From contig NZ_JAHLPY010000006.1 of NCBI RefSeq assembly GCF_018918155.1, positions 1 through 64,000 on the forward strand: a stretch of 64,000 nucleotides of DNA, read 5' to 3'. Shown piece after piece: positions 37,150 through 46,451 of the stretch. The notes below the pieces were generated by a model. The model saw only the letters and a program-made list of their open reading frames with translations, ran no database searches and was not told the DNA's origin. The stretch is from Anaerostipes sp. MSJ-23 (lineage in GTDB: Bacteria > Bacillota > Clostridia > Lachnospirales > Lachnospiraceae). Within the stretch, counting starts at the first letter, position 1; every line of letters begins with the position of its first letter. The translations under genes and the position numbers were made by a program.

Positions 37150-37240
37150 TCCTTTCCTTGACAAATCATCAAGGTATCTTTGATATAATATCTCTTTTAT
37201 CAATCATAAAAGGGACTTATAATACTTGTCAAGGAAAGGA
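37150..37240. repeat. Perfect 15-bp inverted repeat around a 61-bp promoter segment
   Basis: TCCTTTCCTTGACAA (37150-37164) and TTGTCAAGGAAAGGA (37226-37240) are exact inverse copies. Between them lies a -10 box pointing right (TATAAT 37218-37223) and a LysR-type dyad. Both arms include a ribosome-site-like AAGGAAAGGA before an ATG. This may be an invertible promoter or an old inverted duplication. Confidence 0.8.
37180..37203. promoter_or_regulatory. LysR-type operator
   Basis: TTGATA - 12 bases - TATCAA, the classic T-N11-A dyad, placed 15 bases before the rightward TATAAT, where an activator would stand. The rightward promoter lacks a good -35, in line with activation. Confidence 0.5.
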
Positions 37241-37242
37241 TA

Positions 37243-37293
37243 ATGACAGAAGCCGAAACGGACAACTTGCAATATGATATTGTCATTATCTAA
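37243..37293 (+). CDS. Possible 16-aa leader peptide
   Basis: ATG at 37243 with AAGG eight bases before it opens a 16-codon frame (MTEAETDNLQYDIVII) ending TAA. Its first and last bases lie in a 10-bp inverted repeat (GATAATGACA 37239-37248; TGTCATTATC 37281-37290) that would hide the start. It may be a translated leader, or the pairing may be the real feature. Confidence 0.25.
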   Translation: MTEAETDNLQYDIVII

Positions 37294-37395
37294 TCCTTGC
37301 GACATTTCCAAAAAGAAATGTTTTTGGAAACCAGCAGTCTTGTGCAGTATACAGATTACTTCTGTCAGTGCTGATTTTTAATATATATATAAATT

Positions 37396-37475
37396 AAGAG
37401 ATCCAATGCTCCTAAATATCCTTTCTTTCCTTAAGGATTTGGGGACTGCTCCCCACCCAATCGGATCTCTTTTAC
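37396..37475 (+). ncRNA. Candidate structured RNA (three-way junction)
   Basis: A 9-bp closing stem (AAGAGATCC 37396-37404; GGATCTCTT 37463-37471) encloses two hairpins: ATCCTT/AAGGAT (37418-37438) and TGGGG/CCCCA (37440-37455). A short TTTT follows. It could be the end of the LysR-facing transcript. It matches no riboswitch class I can recall. Confidence 0.4.
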
Positions 37476-37632
37476 AACCACCTGAATATAGGAAAAACCT
37501 AACAGAAATAATCGCTCAATTTTAAACCCAAACATTGAAACTGACCTTTCCTATCATTTAGGATTTACTAGAGATTAACTCTCTACTATATACTGATGCT
37601 GCACAGACAAGTTCTGGCCCTTCAAAAAAAAC

Positions 37633-37673
37633 AAAAAGACTTCAGAAATTATTTTTATTTCTGAAGTCTTTTT
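37633..37673. terminator. Terminator of the V-ATPase operon
   Basis: A perfect 17-bp stem (37633-37649 with 37657-37673, core GACTTCAGAAAT) with a loop of 7 and A/T runs outside. It starts 13 bases after the last gene and can work in both directions. Confidence 0.88.
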
Positions 37674-37685
37674 ACAATTCTTTTC

Positions 37686-38312
37686 CTACCACTTATTTCC
37701 CTGTTTCATCCGTTTAATTACTTTCAGTCTTGTAAATTCTTCTCTTTCCTTTTCCTCCAATTCATTGGAAATCTTATATACAAGAGCTGTGTAAGTTGGA
37801 ATTGTAATATTTTTAAGAGCATTGGCTCTTTTTTGTGTTTTCTTAATACTGGTCGCCAGACGATAAGCTGCATTCTCTACCATAGAAAGTTTGATGGTTA
37901 GATCTTTTACTTGGCGAAATGCTTCCCTTGCGATATCAATAGATTCATAAGTATCACTTAATGAATATGTCAGGTTATTTTCCTTTGCATCGTATTTTAC
38001 ATGAGGAATTTCCGTCCCCATAATACTTCGTGTCTGTATCTGGATTGATTCTTCAATTGGCACCGTATAAGCAAGCTGCTCTACTTTGCTGATTCCATGT
38101 TCAATATTTGCCCTCTGCAGACATGCATAAGCTCTTGTAAATGTTGTATCAATCTGTTCTTGTATATCTTTTGCTTCATCAATCAAGCTCATAAGCTCCC
38201 GGATTAAAATATTCCGTTTTTTATCCATCAGCTCATAGCCCTGTTTTGAAAGGGCCAGGGAGTTCTTAGCAAGAATTAGATTTCCTTTCGTTGGGAATTC
38301 TCGTGGATCCAT
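37686..38312 (-). CDS. ntpD: V-type ATPase subunit D
   Basis: 208 aa, long helices (PTKGNLILAKNSLALSKQGYELMD at the N-terminus), the central-stalk subunit that rotates inside the A3B3 head. Last gene of the operon. A GGGGGA ribosome site precedes the ATG. Confidence 0.93.
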   Translation of the reverse strand: MDPREFPTKGNLILAKNSLALSKQGYELMDKKRNILIRELMSLIDEAKDIQEQIDTTFTRAYACLQRANIEHGISKVEQLAYTVPIEESIQIQTRSIMGTEIPHVKYDAKENNLTYSLSDTYESIDIAREAFRQVKDLTIKLSMVENAAYRLATSIKKTQKRANALKNITIPTYTALVYKISNELEEKEREEFTRLKVIKRMKQGNKW

Positions 38313-38324
38313 ATAATTCCCCCT

Positions 38325-39710
38325 TTACTCATCCTTATCTTGTGGCAGATATTTTTCAATAATCTTCGTATCGATACGATCAAGTTCTTCTCTTGGGAGA
38401 ATCTTTAAAAGCTCCCATCCAAGATCGAGTGTCTCTGTCATCGTTCGATTTTCATCATGCCCCTGTCCAATATAACGTTCTTCAAACTGCTTTCCAAATT
38501 CCAAATATTTTTTATCAATTGGAGAAAGTTCATCCTCTCCAATAACTGACGCTAGATTTCTTGCCTCTCCTACTTTTGCATATGCTGAAAATAATTGGTT
38601 GGCAAGGTCTTGATGATCCTCTCTTGTATACCCCTCTCCAATACCATCCTTCATCAGACGTGACAAAGATGGCAATACGCTAATTGGCGGATAAATCGAC
38701 TGACCATTTAAGTTGCGATCCAAAACAACCTGTCCTTCGGTAATGTACCCAGTTAAGTCAGGGATTGGATGCGTGATATCATCATTTGGCATTGTAAGAA
38801 TTGGAAGCTGTGTGACAGATCCCTCCGCTCCTTCGATGATTCCTGCACGTTCATATAAAGTTGCCAATTCACTGTAGAGATATCCTGGATACCCTTTTCT
38901 TGATGGAATCTCTCCTTTAGAAGAAGAAACTTCTCGCATTGCTTCTGCAAAAGATGTCATATCCGTTAAAATAACAAGGATATGCATATCACAGTCAAAT
39001 GCTAAATATTCTGCTGCAGTCAGGGCAACTTTTGGCGTAATCAGTCGTTCTACTACTGGATCATTTGCCAGATTTAAAAACATACATACATGATCTGCAA
39101 CACCACTTTCTTCAAATGTTTTCTGGAAGAAATCCGCCACATCATGTTTAACACCCATTGCTCCAAACACAACTGCAAACGGCTCATCAGATCCATCACC
39201 CAAGGATGCCTGTTTTACAATCTGTGCAGCCAATTGATCATGCGGAAGTCCATTTCCTGAAAAAATCGGAAGCTTCTGTCCACGAATCAATGTTGTTAAC
39301 CCATCAATTGCAGAAATTCCTGTTCGAATATAATTCCTTGGATATCGCCTTCTGACTGGATTTAACGGAAGTCCATTTACATCTCTTCGAAGATCAGAAA
39401 TTAGAGGACCAAGTCCATCAATTGGCTTTCCAATTCCATTAAAGGTCCGTCCCAGCATATCTGGTGCCAAGGTTACTTCCATTGGATGTCCCGTCAATCT
39501 TGTACGAGTATTGCTCAAGGACATGTTTTCTGTTCCTTCAAATACCTGAATAATTGCTTTATCTTCATAAAGCTCTATGATTCTTCCTATCTTTTTTGTA
39601 TTACCTTCTACTGTAAATTCGACAATTTCATCGTAAAAGGCATCCTGTACGCCCTCCAGAACCACAAGAGGGCCATTGATACTGCTTAATCCTAAATATT
39701 CTATTGCCAT
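38325..39710 (-). CDS. ntpB: V-type ATPase subunit B
   Basis: 461 aa, the non-catalytic head subunit. [19 protein letters not shown] replaces a true Walker A, as expected for [27 protein letters not shown] typical. It follows subunit A by 12 bases with AGGAGG. Confidence 0.96.
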   Translation of the reverse strand: MAIEYLGLSSINGPLVVLEGVQDAFYDEIVEFTVEGNTKKIGRIIELYEDKAIIQVFEGTENMSLSNTRTRLTGHPMEVTLAPDMLGRTFNGIGKPIDGLGPLISDLRRDVNGLPLNPVRRRYPRNYIRTGISAIDGLTTLIRGQKLPIFSGNGLPHDQLAAQIVKQASLGDGSDEPFAVVFGAMGVKHDVADFFQKTFEESGVADHVCMFLNLANDPVVERLITPKVALTAAEYLAFDCDMHILVILTDMTSFAEAMREVSSSKGEIPSRKGYPGYLYSELATLYERAGIIEGAEGSVTQLPILTMPNDDITHPIPDLTGYITEGQVVLDRNLNGQSIYPPISVLPSLSRLMKDGIGEGYTREDHQDLANQLFSAYAKVGEARNLASVIGEDELSPIDKKYLEFGKQFEERYIGQGHDENRTMTETLDLGWELLKILPREELDRIDTKIIEKYLPQDKDE

Positions 39711-39721
39711 ATCATTACCTC

Positions 39722-41488
39722 CTATGCGTTCTTTTCAAGTACCGCGTCATAAAAATCATCAATCTCTTGCCGATACAAGTCAAGCATCTGAAGATTATCA
39801 TTTGGAACATCATATTTGATTGCAATGACACGTTCAAATATATGCTCCGCTTTTAAGACACTCATTGGCATTCCTCTTGCCACAAGTTCACGGCTTTTTT
39901 GATAAAGATACAAAATAATTTCCATCATTTTAAACTGTTTTTCCATCGAAACACATGTATCATCTTTATGAAATGCATTTTGCTGTAAAAACCCAAGACG
40001 AATAACTTTTGCAATTTCAAGTGTTAGTTTCTGATCATCTGGAAGCACATCTCCCCCAATCAATTTTACAATTTCCATCAAACTATTTTCTTGATTTAAA
40101 ATTGCCATAAAACGATTTCGATCATCGACAAATTTTGGAGATACATGATCTCTATACCATCCTCCAAGGTCAATTAAATATTCACTATAACTGGTCAGCC
40201 AATGAATCGCTGGAAAATGCCTTGCATAGGCAAGGGATTTATCAAGTCCCCAAAAACATCGTACAAAACGTTTGGTATTCTGTGTAACTGGTTCGGAGAA
40301 ATCGCCTCCCTGTGGAGAAACAGCACCAATAATCGTAACAGATCCATCCGTTCCATTCAGATTATGCATCATACCGGCTCTTTCATAAAAGCCAGATAAT
40401 CTGGATGCTAAATAAGCTGGGAAACCTTCTTCTGCCGGCATCTCTTCCAGTCGTCCGGATAATTCTCTTAGGGCTTCTGCCCATCTAGATGTAGAATCCG
40501 CCATAATTGCAACATCATATCCCATATCCCGGTAATATTCCGCTAGTGTTAATCCTGTATAAATGGATGCTTCTCTCGCTGCAACTGGCATGTTGGATGT
40601 ATTAGCAATCAATGTTGTACGATCCATCAGCGGATTCCCACTTCTTGGATCAACCAACTGGGAAAATTCTTCCAAAACCTGTGTCATTTCATTTCCACGC
40701 TCTCCGCAACCGATATAAATAATGATATCCGCATCTGACCATTTTGCAATCTGGTGCTGTGTCATTGTCTTTCCGGTACCAAATCCCCCTGGAATTGCTG
40801 CTGTACCGCCTTTTGCAATTGGAAACATCGTATCAAGAATTCTCTGTCCAGTAATTAATGGAACACTTGCCGGAATACGACTCCTTGATGGACGCGCTAC
40901 ACGAATCGGCCAACGCTGCATCATTGTCAATTCTTTTTCTGTTCCATCTTCCAATTCCAATGTTACAATATGGTCTTTGATCGTATATTTTCCATTCTGT
41001 GCTGCAAAGGTAACCGTTCCACTCAATTCTGGGGGAACCATACATCTGTGCACAATAGCTCTTGTCTCTTGGACTTCTGCAATTACATCTCCTCCATGAA
41101 GAACTTCTCCTGGCTTCACAGTTATGGTTGTATCCCAAAGTTTTTCCATATCCAAAGAATCAACACTGATACCGCGTGTAATAAAAGCCCCCGCACTTTC
41201 TGCAATTCTCTCTAATGGGCGCTCAATTCCATCAAAAATATTATCAAGAATTCCTGGTGCCAATGTTACAGATACTGCCTCTCCAGTTGCCTCAACAATT
41301 TCACCTGGTCGAAGTCCTGAAGTTTCTTCATAAACCTGTATCGTCGTACGGTCTTTATCTAGAGAAATAACCTCTCCAACCAGTTTTTCCTTCCCTACAT
41401 ATACCATCTCGGACATTTTAAATCCAGTGTCTCCTTTCAGGTAAATGACAGGACCATTGATTCCATAAATTTTTCCGGTCTTACTCAC
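39722..41488 (-). CDS. ntpA: V-type ATPase catalytic subunit A
   Basis: 588 aa from the GTG at 41488 (GGGAGGT seven bases before). Walker [18 protein letters not shown] and the catalytic GERGNEM are intact; the non-homologous bulge domain typical for A subunits is present. Hydrolyses or makes ATP. The start overlaps the end of subunit E by eight bases. Confidence 0.96.
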   Translation of the reverse strand: MSKTGKIYGINGPVIYLKGDTGFKMSEMVYVGKEKLVGEVISLDKDRTTIQVYEETSGLRPGEIVEATGEAVSVTLAPGILDNIFDGIERPLERIAESAGAFITRGISVDSLDMEKLWDTTITVKPGEVLHGGDVIAEVQETRAIVHRCMVPPELSGTVTFAAQNGKYTIKDHIVTLELEDGTEKELTMMQRWPIRVARPSRSRIPASVPLITGQRILDTMFPIAKGGTAAIPGGFGTGKTMTQHQIAKWSDADIIIYIGCGERGNEMTQVLEEFSQLVDPRSGNPLMDRTTLIANTSNMPVAAREASIYTGLTLAEYYRDMGYDVAIMADSTSRWAEALRELSGRLEEMPAEEGFPAYLASRLSGFYERAGMMHNLNGTDGSVTIIGAVSPQGGDFSEPVTQNTKRFVRCFWGLDKSLAYARHFPAIHWLTSYSEYLIDLGGWYRDHVSPKFVDDRNRFMAILNQENSLMEIVKLIGGDVLPDDQKLTLEIAKVIRLGFLQQNAFHKDDTCVSMEKQFKMMEIILYLYQKSRELVARGMPMSVLKAEHIFERVIAIKYDVPNDNLQMLDLYRQEIDDFYDAVLEKNA

Positions 41489-42068
41489 CTGTGGCACCTC
41501 CCTTGAAAGTAAATTCCTGATATTCCTTTTCCAGAGCACCTTTAAATGAATGATCAATCAAAATATTTCGTCCTGGAATTACCGAACGGACCCCACCAAT
41601 AAAATCTTCTTCACTGACTGTGATTGTCATTCCCGTATATTTTTCCAAATCATCTTTTTTATCCTGATCGGATGAATTAATGTAAATTGTCAGTGGCTGA
41701 CCATCCGCAAATCTAGCTGCTTTTGTAATATAAGATATCAGAAGTTTTTTATAGTCTTCCGTCTGCATATACTCTTTTATCAATTCAAGTACTTCTTGAA
41801 ACAGTTCATTTTTTAAATTATTCTGTACCTGGCCAAGTTCTCTTCGGATTTTTATTTGACCTTTAGAAACAACTGTATTAAGTTTTTGTCTTGCCGACGC
41901 AGTTTCTGTTTTAATTCTTGTATCTGCCTGCATGGAAGCTTCTTGCTTATGAGTTTCAAAAACATTTTCCAGTGCCTTCTGATGTCGTCTGATAATTTCA
42001 TTTCCCTGACTTCTGGCCTCTTCCATCGCTGCTTCTTGTATATGTGTAATTTTTTCTTCGATTGTCAA
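41481..42068 (-). CDS. ntpE: V-type ATPase subunit E (peripheral stalk)
   Basis: 195 aa, helical N-terminal half rich in K/E/Q and a globular C-terminus (DFIGGVRSVIPGRNILIDHS). I choose the TTG at 42068, seven bases after AAGGT; the GTG at 42077 overlaps the ribosome site itself. Pairs with the G/H subunit to hold the head. Confidence 0.85.
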   Translation of the reverse strand: MTIEEKITHIQEAAMEEARSQGNEIIRRHQKALENVFETHKQEASMQADTRIKTETASARQKLNTVVSKGQIKIRRELGQVQNNLKNELFQEVLELIKEYMQTEDYKKLLISYITKAARFADGQPLTIYINSSDQDKKDDLEKYTGMTITVSEEDFIGGVRSVIPGRNILIDHSFKGALEKEYQEFTFKGGATGE

Positions 42069-42097
42069 CTGGGTCACCTTCTTTCTGCCTCCAGCTA

Positions 42098-42406
42098 TTA
42101 TAATTTTAAGCCAATTGCTTCATTGACATAGGAAGTAATAAAGTTCTTCTTTCTTCCAGTACCATGCCGATCTGGGATTTCAATCAATAGCGGCATCTGC
42201 CGTTCTAGTTTGATCTCATCAATTAAATCCGGAAATTCTCTTCCGAATTTTTCCGTCAAAAGAACAATTCCTATGGATGTATCATTCATTGCCTTCTCCA
42301 GTGCTTGCCGGAGCTCTTCTTTTTCATGAACAACAATGCCATCAACACCTGCCAGGCGCATTCCGGTCAGTGTATCTACATTATCACTGATTAAATACAT
42401 TTTCAT
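42098..42406 (-). CDS. ntpG: V-type ATPase subunit F
   Basis: 102 aa, small Rossmann-like fold (MYLISDNVDTLTGMRLAGV; IGIVLLTEKFGREFPDLI). Binds subunit D in the central stalk. Named NtpG in Enterococcus. Sits between K and E as usual. Confidence 0.9.
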   Translation of the reverse strand: MKMYLISDNVDTLTGMRLAGVDGIVVHEKEELRQALEKAMNDTSIGIVLLTEKFGREFPDLIDEIKLERQMPLLIEIPDRHGTGRKKNFITSYVNEAIGLKL

Positions 42407-42422
42407 AAAACCACTTCCCGAT

Positions 42423-42857
42423 CTAACCTAATTTACCGATGATCATGAAAGAGATGATCAGTCCGTATAAACACACACCTTCTGCCAAACCTACGAAGAT
42501 TAAAGATTTACCAAGAGCACTCGGATCCTCACTAATTGCACCAAGTGCTGCACTGGCTGCACTGGCAACAGCGATACCACCACCAACACAAGAAAGTCCC
42601 GTTGATAATGCAGCTGCAAGATATCCAAGTCCTGTTGACATACCACTATCTGCACTTGCTTGTGCTGCCTGTACTGGATTGCTCACAAACAACATGACCC
42701 CTGCGACCACAAAAATTCCAAAGAAGAATAATACGTTGTATGCGAGACTTTTTTTATATCGTTTTTTTGTTCTATCTCCTCTTAAAAAATATCCAAATGG
42801 AATCAGAATACTTAAAATTAATGCTGCGATGATTGATAATTTGATTGCTAATGTCAT
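42423..42857 (-). CDS. ntpK: V-type ATPase proteolipid subunit K
   Basis: 144 aa, four helices. The ion-binding glutamate lies in FVGLAEGVCLYGLIISF in the last helix; the preceding Gly/Ala-rich helix is LSTGLSCVGGGIAVASA. It forms the rotor ring. Whether it moves Na+ or H+ cannot be read with confidence, although there is no clear Na+ motif set. AGGAGG before the ATG. Confidence 0.93.
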   Translation of the reverse strand: MTLAIKLSIIAALILSILIPFGYFLRGDRTKKRYKKSLAYNVLFFFGIFVVAGVMLFVSNPVQAAQASADSGMSTGLGYLAAALSTGLSCVGGGIAVASAASAALGAISEDPSALGKSLIFVGLAEGVCLYGLIISFMIIGKLG

Positions 42858-42869
42858 ATTGATACCCTC

Positions 42870-44816
42870 CTAGTTTAATTTATTTGCATGATTGTTAAAT
42901 GGATGGAATTCCCGTCCAGATCCTTGATAAAAACGACTGAACATTTCATAATATTCTAAACGCAATACCTGAATACCTACGACTAATCCTTCCAGCGCAC
43001 AAACAATGATGTTTCCTAATACAATGACGATCCAATTGGGAGTTCCTGCTCCATCTGTAATTCCTCCAAGCATCAAAACGACTTCCATCATTGCCGCATG
43101 ACTAACAGCGAATGCTCCAATACGTACAAAAGAAATCGTATTAGAGAAAAAACTTAACATTGTTTCAAATAATTCAAAAAATCCCTGAACAAAAAACATT
43201 CCAACTCCGCTTTCTGTTTTTGGTTTTTTACCTTCTACTAACTGTCCAAGAGGTTCTTTCAGAAAGAATAAAATCACTGGGATTCCAAGGAAAATGGCCA
43301 ACATAATATTTCCCGGAGTTTTATGTCCTGTCATATATAATACAATTGTCAGAACAAGGAATCCATAAAAGACAAGTCCTGCGACTCCATTTGGACCAAA
43401 CAACATATTTTCTTTATCTCCGCGTTTTTTTGCATTAATAATCTGGAAAATCATGGCCAAAAGAATTAGGCCCATTCCAAAAGCTACCGCTACAATAAAG
43501 ACAGTATTCAATTGACCGACAAATGGAAGATTTATCATAGCATGCATTGGTGAAAGCCATAAGGGTTTAATAATGGTTCCCTCAAACCCAAAAAAGCTTC
43601 CGAACATAAAGCCAAAGAAGGTGGAAAAAATGCCTGCAATTGATATAATGCCTGCAAGATTCATTTTCTTTGTTTTATATAAAATACCACCGCCAATAAA
43701 CAAACATAATCCCTGTCCGACATCTCCAAACATCGCTCCAAAAATAAATGTGTACGTCAATGCAACAAAAATGGTAGGATCCATTTCGTTGTGAGATGGA
43801 AGACCATACATTCGTATAAACATTTCAAATGGTTTGAAGAATTTTGGATTTTTTAATTTGGTTGGTGGTTCCCCAAAAAATTTTTCTCTTCCTTCTTCTT
43901 CTACAATGGTAATACGATCATCATCTTTCGTCTCTTCTATAAAAGCTTTTACATCATCTTCGCTCATCCAACCACACAAAATGTAATAATCTTCTTGTTC
44001 ATTTTCCAGACGCGCTGCCATCTTTCTTACATCAAAATTATTGGACATTTCTTCCAGAAGATATCTTGCTCCAAGAAGTTTTGCCGCATGTCCAGATAAA
44101 AATTCTCCAATTTGTTTCTGAAGATCTTCGCTTTGCTGGTCAAGCAGCTCCATTCTTCTTTTCAAACTCCTACAGATTTCTGCCGGCATTCCCTCATAGT
44201 CTTCTGGCACATCCATCTTTTCAAAATGAAGGGAACGGAATGCAGAATCAATCTTTCCCGTTTCCTTATGTGCAGAAAAATAACATCCGTAGACATAGTT
44301 TTCATCTCTCGTTCCTTCTAAAAAAATTGCATTCAGATCATCAAATAAATACTTTTCGAGTTTCTGATAATAATCAACAGCAATTCTTCCAAACCTTACT
44401 TTCATATAACGGTACTGAAAGACCTCTTTCAAATTTAGCTCCAGAGGTTGAAACGGTTCCAATTCATGATATTTTTCCAGAAGCTCTTCTTTTTGTTTCT
44501 TTAATTTTTCCTCTTTACTTTTTAAATCTAAATAATCATGATTTAGATCTCGAATCATATTAATAATTTCATCCTCTGATAAAGATGTATCCATCGGTAC
44601 CGAAGGATCTGGCAACATTGCCACATACTGTTCTGCTTTTGCCAATGGTTCTTTATATGGATTTAGATCCATAAATGGCAAAAGATTATCGGTTGTTTTC
44701 AGTTCTGTGATCGCATTTTCCAGCTGCATTTCGTACTTTGATAAATACTTACTGCTTACCCGGTCAATATCTGTGCGGGGACCAGAAATGCTTAAAAATT
44801 TCATCTTTACAATCAT
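42870..44816 (-). CDS. ntpI: V-type ATPase subunit I
   Basis: 648 aa. A cytoplasmic half of about 330 residues is followed by seven to eight membrane helices; the essential Arg region is near LRLEYYEMFSRFYQGSG. It is the stator channel (a-subunit). Overlaps subunit C by four bases. Confidence 0.95.
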   Translation of the reverse strand: MIVKMKFLSISGPRTDIDRVSSKYLSKYEMQLENAITELKTTDNLLPFMDLNPYKEPLAKAEQYVAMLPDPSVPMDTSLSEDEIINMIRDLNHDYLDLKSKEEKLKKQKEELLEKYHELEPFQPLELNLKEVFQYRYMKVRFGRIAVDYYQKLEKYLFDDLNAIFLEGTRDENYVYGCYFSAHKETGKIDSAFRSLHFEKMDVPEDYEGMPAEICRSLKRRMELLDQQSEDLQKQIGEFLSGHAAKLLGARYLLEEMSNNFDVRKMAARLENEQEDYYILCGWMSEDDVKAFIEETKDDDRITIVEEEGREKFFGEPPTKLKNPKFFKPFEMFIRMYGLPSHNEMDPTIFVALTYTFIFGAMFGDVGQGLCLFIGGGILYKTKKMNLAGIISIAGIFSTFFGFMFGSFFGFEGTIIKPLWLSPMHAMINLPFVGQLNTVFIVAVAFGMGLILLAMIFQIINAKKRGDKENMLFGPNGVAGLVFYGFLVLTIVLYMTGHKTPGNIMLAIFLGIPVILFFLKEPLGQLVEGKKPKTESGVGMFFVQGFFELFETMLSFFSNTISFVRIGAFAVSHAAMMEVVLMLGGITDGAGTPNWIVIVLGNIIVCALEGLVVGIQVLRLEYYEMFSRFYQGSGREFHPFNNHANKLN

Positions 44817-45883
44817 CGGGCATTACCTCCTTGATGTCCGGAGTCCTCTATCAAATACTGAAGGGTCTCCCTTTCCGACAAACCATAACGAACGCATTCC
44901 AGCGCGGTGGTAATTTTATAAATTTCCTCCTCCTTTAAAAATAAATACTGGTGAATGCTGGCCAGTGAATATGGATGATTCCGATAAGATACTGTTAAAA
45001 TATGTCTCAAACACTCATTTACAATATCTTCCACATTATGCTGCTCATCCAGCTGATACTTCCGCCCATAAAATGTTTCATTCAAACGACGGAAAAATTC
45101 TTCCACAGACGGTGCTTCTACCAAGTCTTTAAACTCCTGATTTCCAAGACGATACTGAATTGGAATAAGCAAATTATAAATATCTGGTGCAAGCATATGA
45201 TAATATTTTTTTGCTCTATAAATCCATTGCAAATTCAACAAATCAATCTTAGTTCCAAGTTCTTTTGTCAGTGTTTCCTTATCACTTTTATTCCATGCAC
45301 CTTTGCGTATTTTCCACATCATGGAAAAATAATACAAATCCAATGCTAAATCATAATCAAATAATGTTGAAGCTCCGGATTCCCGAATTCTTGCCAGCGG
45401 TGGATAATATTCTGTATTTTTCAAATGATCCACAAGATCATCAATATTTTTTGACATGATTAGCTGATCAATCTTAATATCAGAATATCTATCAAAAAAA
45501 GGTTTTTTATAATTCAGATCAAATGGTGCATTATAATGATTAAAAACAATTCTCAAACAATATTTAATTAAATCCACTTCATATCGTTTCATAAAAGATC
45601 TCAAAAACTCTTTCTGCTTCATATTAGCAAATCGATATAGCCTTGTATAATCGTCATAAAGAGACTGCACTAGAATCTTTTCAATATTTCCTCTGTGGTA
45701 AAGCGATTCATCCATGTGATCGATCAAACTGCCATAGGACCTGGTCTCTCTCAAATATTGTATAATATCCGTCACTGTTCTCATAGACGCCAGGCTTTTA
45801 TAATCCTCTGGCTTTAGCAACTTGGCGCGCATCGCACAGACTTTGGTTACAATTCCGCTATATTCCATTACGTTGTTCATCAT
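44813..45883 (-). CDS. ntpC: V-type ATPase subunit C/d
   Basis: 356 aa, helical, with the family pattern GIVTKVCAMRAKLLKPEDYKSL at the N-terminus. It links the rotor ring with the central stalk. Position between G/H and I subunits is usual. Confidence 0.9.
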   Translation of the reverse strand: MMNNVMEYSGIVTKVCAMRAKLLKPEDYKSLASMRTVTDIIQYLRETRSYGSLIDHMDESLYHRGNIEKILVQSLYDDYTRLYRFANMKQKEFLRSFMKRYEVDLIKYCLRIVFNHYNAPFDLNYKKPFFDRYSDIKIDQLIMSKNIDDLVDHLKNTEYYPPLARIRESGASTLFDYDLALDLYYFSMMWKIRKGAWNKSDKETLTKELGTKIDLLNLQWIYRAKKYYHMLAPDIYNLLIPIQYRLGNQEFKDLVEAPSVEEFFRRLNETFYGRKYQLDEQHNVEDIVNECLRHILTVSYRNHPYSLASIHQYLFLKEEEIYKITTALECVRYGLSERETLQYLIEDSGHQGGNAR

Positions 45884-45923
45884 AACCTTGCCTCCTGATG
45901 TTCTAAAATTAAGAGTTCCTTTT

Positions 45924-46235
45924 TTATATTTCTATGATTCTGTGCAGGACTTCTTTTGCATAATCTGTATGATGTTCCTTAAAATCTTTTTTTAAAAATT
46001 CTATTTCCTTTCGGTTTTGCTGTTCCTGACGATTCAGAAGTTGTTCCATATTTTCTTCCAGTTCTTTTTGTATAGACTGAAGTTTTTCTTCCGTTTTTTG
46101 CTCCATTTGAGTATCAAACTGATTTCTTTTCTCCTGCATTTCTTTTTCTAAAAGATGTTTCTGCTCTTCTGCATTTTCTACGATAGCTCTCGCAGTCATT
46201 TCAATTTCTGAAAGTTTATCCGCAATCCGCTCCAT
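45924..46235 (-). CDS. V-type ATPase G/H-like stalk subunit
   Basis: 103 aa, almost entirely coiled coil rich in E, K and Q, starting MERIADKLSEIEMTARAIVE. It pairs with subunit E in the peripheral stalk (NtpF in Enterococcus). AAAGGAGG precedes the ATG. First gene of the operon; a strong promoter was not found in the 200-base spacer above. Confidence 0.78.
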   Translation of the reverse strand: MERIADKLSEIEMTARAIVENAEEQKHLLEKEMQEKRNQFDTQMEQKTEEKLQSIQKELEENMEQLLNRQEQQNRKEIEFLKKDFKEHHTDYAKEVLHRIIEI

Positions 46236-46394
46236 AAAAAAACCTCCTTTCTTTCCTGCATTTCTATAAACTTTATTTTACCCCTTTTTATCTATTTTTA
46301 CTAGCTTTTTCCTTTATTTTTTCCTTATTTTTCGTCATTTTTCACAACACTTTTTTTAAATTTGTAGGTTTTCCATTAAAAATTGAAAAATTTT

Positions 46395-46446
46395 TTTAAA
46401 AAGAAAAAGAACATAAAGCATTTTTTCCTTTGCTTTACGTTCTTTT
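46395..46446 (-). terminator. Terminator of the ECF sigma/secreted protein operon
   Basis: On the minus strand AAAGAACGTAAAGCA (46445-46431) pairs with TGCTTTATGTTCTTT (46420-46406), followed by a T-rich run. It begins only six bases after the stop codon of the secreted-protein gene. Confidence 0.75.
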
Positions 46447-46451
46447 ATTCT

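Larger units (their letters stand above)
37143..37685. other. Non-coding, structure-rich region between the LysR gene and the V-ATPase operon
   Basis: 540 bases with no normal gene on either strand. From left to right: the inverted repeat and LysR dyad, a possible leader peptide, a TTTCCAAAAA/TTTTTGGAAA hairpin (about 37305-37330), the three-way RNA fold at 37396-37471, smaller hairpins TCCTA/TAGGA and TAGAGA/TCTCTA (about 37549-37585), and the V-ATPase terminator. The density of pairing suggests one or more RNAs. Confidence 0.6.

Noticed and set aside
40833-41138. Overlapping frames within the V-ATPase A-subunit gene
   Set aside because: They are shifted readings of the strongly conserved catalytic subunit and lack start signals.
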